Of a stretch of 64,000 bases of DNA, positions 36,401-44,896 are shown piece by piece. The stretch covers positions 1 to 64,000 of the forward strand of contig DAIMGJ010000010.1 in NCBI GenBank assembly GCA_036723975.1. Direction: 5' to 3'. The position numbers and the translations under genes are program-made. This DNA is from JAILEN01 sp036723975 (GTDB lineage: Bacteria > Bacillota > Clostridia > Lachnospirales > Lachnospiraceae). Within the stretch, counting starts at the first letter, position 1; every line of letters begins with the position of its first letter. The notes below the pieces were generated by a model, which was given only the letters and a program-made list of their open reading frames with translations, did no database searches and had not been told where the DNA came from.

Positions 36401-36402
36401 TT

Positions 36403-36430
36403 ATTATAACTGTTTAGAAATGAAAAGCAA
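36403..36430 (-). promoter_or_regulatory. promoter of the CobD-like gene
   Basis: On the minus strand TTGCTT (36425-36430), 16 nt spacer, TATAAT (36403-36408). Its -10 box is 2 nt from the -10 box of the opposite promoter. Confidence 0.6.
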
Positions 36431-36493
36431 CGTATTTTAGGCATTTATGAGTGCTTGAACAGAATTATAAAATGTACCTCGAGGAGAAAAGTT

Positions 36494-39400
36494 TTGCGTA
36501 AACGTATCTGGCGAATGTCGGAAGATAAGTTTGATGACGTCGCCCCTGTCATAGAATTTCATAGTGAGAAACTGGATCTTGTTGCATACGAAAACGAGAT
36601 TTTTGAAAGCTATATAGAAATGAAAAGCTTAAATGATGTTCGTTTGCGTGGAATGGTTTATTCCTCCAATCCTTATGTTATCATTGAAAACCCGGAATTT
36701 GATGATTTTTCCGTTAAGATTCGTTTTAAAACCGTTCATACCGGGTTTCGAACGGGAGATGAATTAAAGGGCGAATTTCATATTATTGCCAATCAATATA
36801 CCCATACATTGCCGTTTTCTATTTCCTTTCATCAAAAATATCCGGAAATCCGTGACCGCAAGATTAGTAATCTTAAGGATTTTTGCGGACTTGCCAAGGA
36901 AAACTATTCTGAAGCATTGCAACTGTTTTCTTCAGACAAAATGGATATGATTTTAAAGAATGAGCCTCTGGAAAATCAGTTGTTGTATCGTGGCTTTAAA
37001 TCCGCGCCGATTTCTCCGTCTCATTTGGAAGAGTTTTTGGTAGGCGTCAATCAAAAAGATCGTTGCTTTATTGAAGTTGATGAAAAAAGGTTGGAGTTTT
37101 ACAACGTTAAAGAGAATCTGAAAGAATCCATTCATATCACCAAAAATACTTGGGGATATGTTGAGTTTGTTGCGGGGTGTGACGCTGATTTTATTACCAT
37201 TGAAAAGGGCAGATTGAATTCGGACTTTTTCTTGGGAAATAATCTTGAGTTGAATTTTTATATTCATAAAGAGCGTCTTCATGCCGGTAAAAATGAAGCA
37301 AAAATCACAATAGAAGGCACAGATATTAAAAAAGAGGTTCTTGTCGTTTGCTCCACCGGAGAAAAGAATTCTGAAATCAATTCTTCTGTTTTGGCGGAGA
37401 AAAGAGATCTGTTTACTCTTTCTTCTTTGTATGTTGACTATCGATTAAAGAAAATGACTACCGGTGATTGGGCGAATCAATCCATCGAAATCCTAGATCG
37501 TATGATAGAACTTTATCCCGGACGATATATGTATTCCCTTCAGAAAGCGCAGGCGCTGATTGTAAATAAGCAGCGACAGGATGCATTGTGGTTGATTTCC
37601 GATTTGAAAAGAGATATTGAGGATAAAAAATCAACGGAATGGGCATATTTATTATATTTATGCACTTTAATCGAGCAAGAAAACAATTATGTAAACAAGC
37701 TTACGGAGGAGATTGAAAATATCTTTCGCCTTCATCCTGATGATGTTCGTATCTTTTGGTTTTTGTCTTTCTTAAGAGAAGAGTATCTAAAGGATTCCAG
37801 AAGAAAGCTTAGCGCCATCAAACAGTGGGTAGATGCCGGATGTCATAGCCCGTATCTCTATATTGAAGCATACCAGATTTATATGCAGGATCCGTTTTTG
37901 CTTACTTCTTTAAACGATTTTTCGTTAAAGATATTAAACTGGGCAGCAAAACGCGGTCAGATATCCGTAAATCTTACGGTCCAATTTGAAAAACTTTTGC
38001 CCGAGGAAACGGCATTTGATCGTCGTGTGTTTTTACTTGCACAGCGAATCTACAAGCGATATCCGGAAAAAGACCTGCTTTTTTCCATTGTTTCATATTT
38101 GCTTAAAAATCAAATGCTTGGGAAAGAATACTTCGAATGGTATTCTCTTGCGGTAGAAAAAGATCTAAAACTCACCGGATTGTTTGAAGCTTATATGATA
38201 TCGTTGCCCATAAGCCACGGTGAAGAATTGCCTTCCATAGTTTCTATGTTTTTCCGGTTTGAGAATCATTTACCCATGGAAAAAAAGGCTTATATATATG
38301 CCAATGTGATTCAATACAAAAACAACAATTTCCATTTGTATGAACAGTATTTACCGCAGATTCAGCGATTTGCATTGGAGCAAATGCATTTTGGACATAT
38401 GAATGATGATTTGGCGATTTGCTATCAGGACATGATAGACTCCGGCTTGCTTGACGAAGAAATAGCAAAAGATTTGTCAAAACTTGTATTTATGAAGCGT
38501 TTTGTTTGCCTTCGAAATGATATCCGCCGGATTGTTGTTTTTGAAGAGATGTTTGCAAAGCCAAGGATTGTACCGGTTTTAAATAACATTGCTTATTTTT
38601 CCGCAATTACCGACAATTTTGTTGTCCTTTTGGAAACGTTAGATGGAAAATACATTCTTGATAAACAAGGATATTATTTGGATAACCTTCTAAATGTGGA
38701 TTATTCTTTAGGCAAACTTAATTATTTATCCGGTTTTGCAATGTATTATTTCCTGCATGAGTTTGACGGATATGAGAATGCAGATGATATTCCGCAGCAA
38801 AAGCTGGGTAAAATCAAAGACTTTTTGTATGATGATGAGATTTCATTAGTATACAAGCGGAAAAAACTTCCTTTGATTTCTTCCATTTTGAAGGAACACG
38901 GTAAAGAAGACCTCTTGGTTAAATACTTAGTGGATTATAAGGAATATCGTAATCTTGATTCAAATACAGCTGCAGAAATCATCGACTTACTTATTGTTGC
39001 CGATGATTATATGACGGCTTATGAGATGATGGGGATTTATAACGGCCTTTTGGTTCCCGGAAAAAGTTTACTTCGCTTGTGTAACCATATGGTGGATGAA
39101 ATCGGAGAACAGGCAGAAGATTATCTGATTTCGCTTTTGGCTTACTTAATGCGCCAATATTTGTTTTCTGATGAAACCATCGAATATTTGTGTAACTATT
39201 ACGTGGGTCCGATAAAAGATATGGTTGGATTATGGAAACTATCGGATGCCAGAGGTCTTTCCACCAGGGGATTGGAAGAACGAATTTTAACATTGATGTT
39301 ATACTCCGAGGATTTTTCTGTCTCATCTGAGGAAATTTTTGATTCCTATCTGAGGAAAAAAGTTTCTCCGATGATTGTGGAAGCCTATTTAACGTATTTT

Positions 39401-40042
39401 TCCAGACGTTTTCTTTTGGATAATGAAAATGTTCCGGATACAATATTCAAACGGATTTTGTATATGTATGACGGCAGTCGCCCGTTAAATGAAAGTATGC
39501 GTTATGCTTTGCTTAAGTATTTGTGTCAGAAAAATATGTTGGATGACAGGGAGTATGCTTCACTGGATGTTTTGCTTCGGGAGTGTATTTCAAAGAATAT
39601 TTATTTTGCATTTTTCCGAAGAATGAACGAAAGCTTGCTGATTAAGTATCATATTTACGATAAGAGCTTTATTGAATTTCATGGGCCGAAAAAAGCCAAT
39701 CTTACCATTACTTATCGCATAAATGATGGGGAAGAACAAAGCGAGCGTTTGATTGAAATGTACGAAGGTATTTACGTAAAGCAGTTTGTATTCTTCTTTG
39801 GAGACGCTGTTTCTTATGTTATATCCGATTACGAAACGGATGAGATTTTAAAAGAAGATACCTTGTCCTACCAGGAATTGGTTGAACGGGAAAAACAATC
39901 TCGTTACGGAATGTTAAATCGTTTAAAAAGTGACTTTATTTATAACAATCAGCAGGAACTTATCAAAGATTTAAAATACTATCAGGGAATGGATGTTACT
40001 ACAAAGCATTTATTTCATATTATTCATACCGTGGAAGGTTAG
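36494..40042 (+). CDS. very large beta-domain/TPR-like protein, DUF5717 type
   Basis: 1182 residues from TTG 36494. I recall this family as DUF5717, known from Lachnospiraceae with no assigned function. The first 300 residues look like two beta-sandwich domains (for example LVAYENEIFESYIEMKS; a second at about 185-290). From about 320 to 1090 it is an all-helical, TPR-like solenoid (YPGRYMYSLQKAQALIVNKQ and similar units), and a short beta domain closes the chain (LTITYRINDGEE). There is no signal peptide or membrane segment, so it is probably cytoplasmic. TTG 36494 is chosen because GAGGAG lies 7 nt upstream; the first in-frame ATG is at 36515. It is the first gene of a four-gene cassette; the next begins 9 nt after its stop. 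Confidence 0.82.
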   Translation: MRKRIWRMSEDKFDDVAPVIEFHSEKLDLVAYENEIFESYIEMKSLNDVRLRGMVYSSNPYVIIENPEFDDFSVKIRFKTVHTGFRTGDELKGEFHIIANQYTHTLPFSISFHQKYPEIRDRKISNLKDFCGLAKENYSEALQLFSSDKMDMILKNEPLENQLLYRGFKSAPISPSHLEEFLVGVNQKDRCFIEVDEKRLEFYNVKENLKESIHITKNTWGYVEFVAGCDADFITIEKGRLNSDFFLGNNLELNFYIHKERLHAGKNEAKITIEGTDIKKEVLVVCSTGEKNSEINSSVLAEKRDLFTLSSLYVDYRLKKMTTGDWANQSIEILDRMIELYPGRYMYSLQKAQALIVNKQRQDALWLISDLKRDIEDKKSTEWAYLLYLCTLIEQENNYVNKLTEEIENIFRLHPDDVRIFWFLSFLREEYLKDSRRKLSAIKQWVDAGCHSPYLYIEAYQIYMQDPFLLTSLNDFSLKILNWAAKRGQISVNLTVQFEKLLPEETAFDRRVFLLAQRIYKRYPEKDLLFSIVSYLLKNQMLGKEYFEWYSLAVEKDLKLTGLFEAYMISLPISHGEELPSIVSMFFRFENHLPMEKKAYIYANVIQYKNNNFHLYEQYLPQIQRFALEQMHFGHMNDDLAICYQDMIDSGLLDEEIAKDLSKLVFMKRFVCLRNDIRRIVVFEEMFAKPRIVPVLNNIAYFSAITDNFVVLLETLDGKYILDKQGYYLDNLLNVDYSLGKLNYLSGFAMYYFLHEFDGYENADDIPQQKLGKIKDFLYDDEISLVYKRKKLPLISSILKEHGKEDLLVKYLVDYKEYRNLDSNTAAEIIDLLIVADDYMTAYEMMGIYNGLLVPGKSLLRLCNHMVDEIGEQAEDYLISLLAYLMRQYLFSDETIEYLCNYYVGPIKDMVGLWKLSDARGLSTRGLEERILTLMLYSEDFSVSSEEIFDSYLRKKVSPMIVEAYLTYFSRRFLLDNENVPDTIFKRILYMYDGSRPLNESMRYALLKYLCQKNMLDDREYASLDVLLRECISKNIYFAFFRRMNESLLIKYHIYDKSFIEFHGPKKANLTITYRINDGEEQSERLIEMYEGIYVKQFVFFFGDAVSYVISDYETDEILKEDTLSYQELVEREKQSRYGMLNRLKSDFIYNNQQELIKDLKYYQGMDVTTKHLFHIIHTVEG

Positions 40043-40051
40043 GAGAAAAAT

Positions 40052-41302
40052 TTGGATACTTCATATTCCAAAGGCGTATATTTGGGCTTGGACATCACAG
40101 ACCGATACGCGCTGGTAAGTTATTATAAACCGAATATGGAAGAACCGGAAACCGTCAGTACCGTCATGGGCTCTGAAATGTTTCAAATTCCCTTGTTTTT
40201 ATCAAAAAGAAGAGGAATGGGACAGTGGTACATCGGACAAGAAGCAAAAATGCAAGTACAAAGCGGAACCTGTGAGGGGATTGACTCTTTGTTGTCCCGT
40301 GCCCTTCGCAGAGAAAACGTGATTCTGGATACCAATGAGTACCCGGCATCGGAACTGTTGTTAATTTTTCTTCGAAAAGTCTTGACTCTACCCGGGGGAT
40401 ATTTCGGAAGTCATAAGTTAGAAAAACTGGTGATTACGGTACCGGTGCTTGATATGGAGCATATGGAATTGTTTACGATTCTTTGCTCTCAACTTGGGCT
40501 GGATCCTTCCCAGGTTATGTTTATCGACCATAAAGAAAGCTTTTACTATTATGTGTTTCACCAGAGAGCGGATGTATTCTATCATGATGTTATGCTTTTT
40601 GATTTGGAAGAAAATCTTTTGATGGGGTATTTGTTGCAGCGCAATCAAAATACCAATCCCCAATTGGTTCGTATTGAGACGCATAATTACGGGAATCTCA
40701 TCGATAATAAAGACGAAAAGTTTTTGTTTTTATTAAAACCTGCGTTTGCTGAAGAAGAAATTTCTTCTGTATATTTGACCGGCGACGGATTTGATGGAAA
40801 CTGGATGAAGCAATCATTACAGTTTTTATGTCATAACAGAAGAGTATTTGCAGGTAAGAATCTGTTTTCCAAAGGAGCATGTTATGCCGGCTATGTAAAA
40901 AATGAGAGCCCCCAGTGGCCGTTTGTTTACATGGGAGAACAGGAACTTAAAGTAAATCTTTCCATAAAAGTTTTAAATCATAATGAGATGCAGTTTATTT
41001 CGCTGCTGGATGCCGGAGACAACTGGTATGAATCCGAATTTAGTTGCGAAGTGATTTTGGATGGAACAAAAGAAATTGAGTTTTGGGTACAGAGACCGGA
41101 TTCCAGACAGGCCAGTGTTGAAATATTGGAATTAAAGGATTTGCCGGACAGAGAAAACCGCACTACAAGACTTCGAATCACAGCAAAGCCTGTGTCTGAC
41201 AGAGGAATAAGATTGACCATACGGGATTTGGGCTTCGGAGAAATTGTTCCTTCATCCAATAAAGTCTGGGAACATGAAATAAAAATTGCCATTCAGGAGT
41301 AA
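40052..41302 (+). CDS. degenerate Hsp70/actin-fold protein, DUF5716 type
   Basis: 416 residues from TTG 40052 (AGGAG at 40041-40045). I recall the family as DUF5716. The first 280 residues track the Hsp70 nucleotide-binding domain: YLGLDITDRYALVSY (10-24) at the phosphate-1 loop, KLVITVPVLDMEHMELF (125-141), VMFIDHKES, MLFDLEENLLMGYLL (181-195) at the phosphate-2 loop, and SVYLTGDGF (239-247) at the adenosine motif. The glycines and threonine of both phosphate loops are lost (DLGTT to DITDR; DLGGGT to DLEENL), so ATP hydrolysis is doubtful. Residues about 290-416 are a beta-rich domain. It sits between the DUF5717-like gene and two further unknown genes. Confidence 0.78.
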   Translation: MDTSYSKGVYLGLDITDRYALVSYYKPNMEEPETVSTVMGSEMFQIPLFLSKRRGMGQWYIGQEAKMQVQSGTCEGIDSLLSRALRRENVILDTNEYPASELLLIFLRKVLTLPGGYFGSHKLEKLVITVPVLDMEHMELFTILCSQLGLDPSQVMFIDHKESFYYYVFHQRADVFYHDVMLFDLEENLLMGYLLQRNQNTNPQLVRIETHNYGNLIDNKDEKFLFLLKPAFAEEEISSVYLTGDGFDGNWMKQSLQFLCHNRRVFAGKNLFSKGACYAGYVKNESPQWPFVYMGEQELKVNLSIKVLNHNEMQFISLLDAGDNWYESEFSCEVILDGTKEIEFWVQRPDSRQASVEILELKDLPDRENRTTRLRITAKPVSDRGIRLTIRDLGFGEIVPSSNKVWEHEIKIAIQE

Positions 41303-41305
41303 ACC

Positions 41306-42139
41306 ATGGGCGAGCTGATTTATTGTAAAAATTCCATAGCAAAAACGCCTTATTATATCGAGGATGCAGGATTAAATATTTATTCTCTGGAAGAATTAAG
41401 TTATTACATATATCACAATCCTTTTTTGATTGATAAGGCCTTGATGTCTGATGAGTTTATTCTTTGGATGCAACAGGAACTGAAAGAAACAGAGGCAGCA
41501 AAGCAGCTTACAGAATTAAAAGACGGAAATGCTCCGCTTCATTTGTTTGTGGGACGTGTTTTAAATACTTGTGGTTATTTATCCAGGAGCGAAATTCGCC
41601 AAACCATGGAGCTGATTGCAGAGATTGAGAATAAAAGCGAATCGGAATGTAAAAAGATACGTGGCGATCGGTTTATGGATAAAGGCAAAATTGTGGATGC
41701 CATTTATGAGTATGAAAATATTATAAATAACGGTGATGATTCACGGGATGAATTTATAGGTGATATATATCATAATTTGGGTTGTGCCTATGCGAGACTT
41801 TTTTTCTTTGATCAGTCAATTTCTTATTTTGACCGGGCATATGAAAAAAATAAACGTCAGGAATCATTAAAGTCATTGTTTTATGCGCTTCGATGCAATC
41901 GTAACGAATCACAGTTTGATTCCTATGTGACAAAGTATCATTTGTCTGAGGAAGTCGCTGAAAAGATAAAAGAAGAAGTGACGGTTGTTAGTACCTGTGA
42001 TGAGATAAAAGCCTTTGGAAAAGAGTTGGATGAAGTTTACGGCAATTCTTCCTCCGAAAGCCAGTTGGATGCACAGTTTGAAAAACTGATTGGTACAATT
42101 CAAACCGGTTACAATGAAATGTCAAAAACATCTATGTAG
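41306..42139 (+). CDS. TPR-like helical protein, unknown function
   Basis: 277 residues, third gene of the cassette, 3 nt after the previous stop. The N terminus (YCKNSIAKTPYYIEDAGLN) has no known motif; residues about 120-215 contain at least two TPR-like helix pairs (GDRFMDKGKIVDAIYEYENI; IYHNLGCAYARLFFFDQSI). No signal peptide or membrane segment is visible. The role is likely that of a protein-binding adaptor, inferred from TPR content and gene order only. Confidence 0.75.
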   Translation: MGELIYCKNSIAKTPYYIEDAGLNIYSLEELSYYIYHNPFLIDKALMSDEFILWMQQELKETEAAKQLTELKDGNAPLHLFVGRVLNTCGYLSRSEIRQTMELIAEIENKSESECKKIRGDRFMDKGKIVDAIYEYENIINNGDDSRDEFIGDIYHNLGCAYARLFFFDQSISYFDRAYEKNKRQESLKSLFYALRCNRNESQFDSYVTKYHLSEEVAEKIKEEVTVVSTCDEIKAFGKELDEVYGNSSSESQLDAQFEKLIGTIQTGYNEMSKTSM

Positions 42140-42148
42140 GAAAGTAAT

Positions 42149-43333
42149 ATGTTATTTAAGAAGAAACAATCGAAAAACGACAAGCTGGAAGAATCCTTTG
42201 CCAAGGTTATTTCGGAGATTCAGAAAATTGATGACTGGAATAACCCCAAAAAAATCGAACATTATATTTTGGATTCCTGCGAGCATATTATTGCTACAAC
42301 CAAAGAAATTGAAGCATTAAAGGCGGAATACCGGGTTTTAACGTCCTATTTGGAAGATATTGATACACTTCGAAAGCTTCCCAAGAAAGAATTTGCCGAG
42401 ATTTCTTTGATTGCAAAGAATATTGAGGATTTGGAACGTTCCAAAAATATATATAAAAATACGGAACCAAAACTTACGGAAGACCAATTTGTATTGATTT
42501 CAGAGAATGAAAACTCTATACCGGAAACGATTAAACGTATGCAAAACAACGAAAAGTATCAATCTTCCGTGGAAAAAGACATGAGGATGTTGGAGGGAGA
42601 AAAGAGTGAGTACGAGATTGAACGTGCAGAGATACTTCGCACCAATTCTTTCATTCGAAAGTTTTCCGTATTGTTGTTTATAACGTTTGCGTCTTTTTTA
42701 CTTTTGGTATTTGTTTTAAAAGCTTCCGTACATATTGATATTCGTTTGTATTTGTTTGTGATTCTGTTTGTTTCTGCATTTGCAATCTTTTTATTATTCG
42801 TATTTTATACAAATAATTCAAAAAGGAATCGTAAACTTATCAGAGATATTAATAAAACCATTTCTCTTTTGAATGTGGTTCGTATGAAGTATGTGAATGT
42901 TACCAGTGCCATTGAGTTTGAAAAAGAACGATTTCATGTAAATACTTCCATGGAATTAAACTATTTATGGGATTGCTACATGGAGATGGTACGGAGTCAG
43001 GAACAGTACATAAAAGATAATGATGACCTTGAATATTTTATGGGGCGCCTGATTCGTATGCTTAATAATCTAAATCTTTATGATTCTAAAATTTGGCTGA
43101 ACCAGATAGCGGCGCTTGTTCATGAGGATGTTATGTCAAAAGTAAATCACAATCTGGTGGAACGAAGACAAAAGATTCGCGACAAGATTGCGGAAAACAC
43201 CAAATCAGTGAAATCTGAGCGAGACGAGATAGACCGTATGATGAAGATTCATAATTACTATGTCCCGGAGATTATTGAAATCATTACATCCGTTGATAAG
43301 CTTTGCGGATTAAAAAAACCACAGATTGTTTAA
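42149..43333 (+). CDS. coiled-coil protein with two central membrane helices
   Basis: 394 residues, last gene of the cassette. A long helical N-terminal half (about residues 10-165) with coiled-coil character is followed by two adjacent membrane segments (about 172-192 and 200-222) and a second helical half (about 225-394) rich in charged residues. With both ends on the same side, a short hairpin would anchor the protein in the membrane with two large cytoplasmic arms; this is inference. No family was recognised. A promoter for gltX starts 3 nt after its stop. Confidence 0.75.
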   Translation: MLFKKKQSKNDKLEESFAKVISEIQKIDDWNNPKKIEHYILDSCEHIIATTKEIEALKAEYRVLTSYLEDIDTLRKLPKKEFAEISLIAKNIEDLERSKNIYKNTEPKLTEDQFVLISENENSIPETIKRMQNNEKYQSSVEKDMRMLEGEKSEYEIERAEILRTNSFIRKFSVLLFITFASFLLLVFVLKASVHIDIRLYLFVILFVSAFAIFLLFVFYTNNSKRNRKLIRDINKTISLLNVVRMKYVNVTSAIEFEKERFHVNTSMELNYLWDCYMEMVRSQEQYIKDNDDLEYFMGRLIRMLNNLNLYDSKIWLNQIAALVHEDVMSKVNHNLVERRQKIRDKIAENTKSVKSERDEIDRMMKIHNYYVPEIIEIITSVDKLCGLKKPQIV

Positions 43334-43335
43334 GG

Positions 43336-43364
43336 TTTACTTTTGCTATTTTTAGAGCTATAAT
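43336..43364 (+). promoter_or_regulatory. promoter of gltX
   Basis: TTTACT (43336-43341), 17 nt spacer, TATAAT (43359-43364). The leader is about 30 nt. Confidence 0.65.
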
Positions 43365-43401
43365 CAACATTTGATTGAATAGAAAGAAGGAGTTTACCTA
43401 T

Positions 43402-44853
43402 ATGAAGATAAGAACCAGATATGCACCTTCTCCAACAGGAAGAATGCACGTTGGAAATTTAAGAACAGCACTTTATGCATACCTAATTGCAAAGCATGAG
43501 GGTGGCGATTTTATTCTTCGAATCGAGGATACAGACCAGGAACGCTATGTAGAAGGCGCTGTAGATATTATTTATCGTACCTTAAAGGACACGGGTCTTG
43601 TTCATGATGAAGGCCCGGATAAAGATGGCGGTGTTGGCCCATATGTTCAGAGTGAGCGTCAGGCTCAGGGTATTTATCTGAAATATGCAAAGCAGTTGAT
43701 TGAAAAAGGTGAAGCATATTATTGCTTCTGCGATCAGGAAAGACTTGATTCTTTAAAAACAGAAGTTGTAGACGGAAAGGTGATTTCAATTTACGATAAG
43801 CATTGTCTGTCTCTTTCCAAAGAAGAAGTTGAGGCAAATCTTGCTGCAGGAAAACCATATGTTATTCGTCAGAATAACCCGCGTACCGGAACCACCGCCT
43901 TTGAAGATGAAATCTACGGACGTATCGAAGTGGACAATTCCGAGCTTGACGATATGATTTTGATTAAATCTGACGGATATCCAACCTATAACTTTGCAAA
44001 TGTGGTAGACGATCATTTAATGGGTATTACGCATGTTGTACGTGGTAATGAATACCTTTCTTCTTCACCAAAGTACAATCGATTGTATGAAGCATTTGGC
44101 TGGGATGTCCCGGTTTATATTCATTGTCCTTTGATTACAAATGAAGAGCATCAGAAGCTTTCAAAGAGAAGCGGTCATTCTTCTTTTGAAGATTTGATTG
44201 AGCAGGGCTTTGTAAAAGAAGCTGTTGTAAACTTTGTTGCACTTCTTGGCTGGAGCCCAAGTGATAACAATGAGATTATGTCTTTGGATGATTTGGTAAA
44301 ATCCTTTGATTATCATCATATTAATAAGTCTCCGGCTGTTTTTGATATGGTAAAACTTCGTTGGATGAACGGAGAGTATATCAAAGCTATGGATGAAGAT
44401 ACCTTCTATGAAATGGCTGAGCCGTACATCAAAGAAGTAATCAAAAAGGATTTGGATTTAAAGAAGATTGCTTCTTTGGTTCATACCAGAATTGAAACCT
44501 TTTTGGATATCAAAGACCATATTGATTTCTTTGAGACCTTACCGGAATACGATACCGAGATGTATGTTCATAAGAAAATGAAGACAACAAAAGAGTCATC
44601 CCTTTCTTTGTTACAGGAGATTCTTCCGGTATTGGAAGCGCAGGAGGATTACAGTAATGATGCACTTTTTGCAACCTTAAAGGGGTTTGCTGAAAGCCAT
44701 GAGTACAAAAATGGTTATGTCTTATGGCCAATTCGTACCGCTGTATCCGGAAAGCAGAATACACCGGGTGGTGCAACAGAGTTAATGGAGATTCTCGGAA
44801 AAGAAGAGTCTTTGGCTCGAATCAAAAAAGGTATTGAACTTTTAAGTAAATAA
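43402..44853 (+). CDS. gltX: glutamyl-tRNA synthetase
   Basis: 483 residues, class I synthetase. RYAPSPTGRMHVGNLRTALY (residues 5-24) contains the HIGH-like box, and KLSKRSG (about 252-258) is the KMSKS equivalent; FILRIEDTDQERYV is conserved. ATG 43402 follows AGAAGGAG; an in-frame TTG at 43375 runs through that site. It has its own promoter and no T-box leader. In many Firmicutes this enzyme also charges tRNA-Gln with glutamate for GatCAB. Confidence 0.96.
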   Translation: MKIRTRYAPSPTGRMHVGNLRTALYAYLIAKHEGGDFILRIEDTDQERYVEGAVDIIYRTLKDTGLVHDEGPDKDGGVGPYVQSERQAQGIYLKYAKQLIEKGEAYYCFCDQERLDSLKTEVVDGKVISIYDKHCLSLSKEEVEANLAAGKPYVIRQNNPRTGTTAFEDEIYGRIEVDNSELDDMILIKSDGYPTYNFANVVDDHLMGITHVVRGNEYLSSSPKYNRLYEAFGWDVPVYIHCPLITNEEHQKLSKRSGHSSFEDLIEQGFVKEAVVNFVALLGWSPSDNNEIMSLDDLVKSFDYHHINKSPAVFDMVKLRWMNGEYIKAMDEDTFYEMAEPYIKEVIKKDLDLKKIASLVHTRIETFLDIKDHIDFFETLPEYDTEMYVHKKMKTTKESSLSLLQEILPVLEAQEDYSNDALFATLKGFAESHEYKNGYVLWPIRTAVSGKQNTPGGATELMEILGKEESLARIKKGIELLSK

Positions 44854-44896
44854 TTTTTTCGCATATATTCTGCAAGAAGAGACAAAAAAGGAGTAT

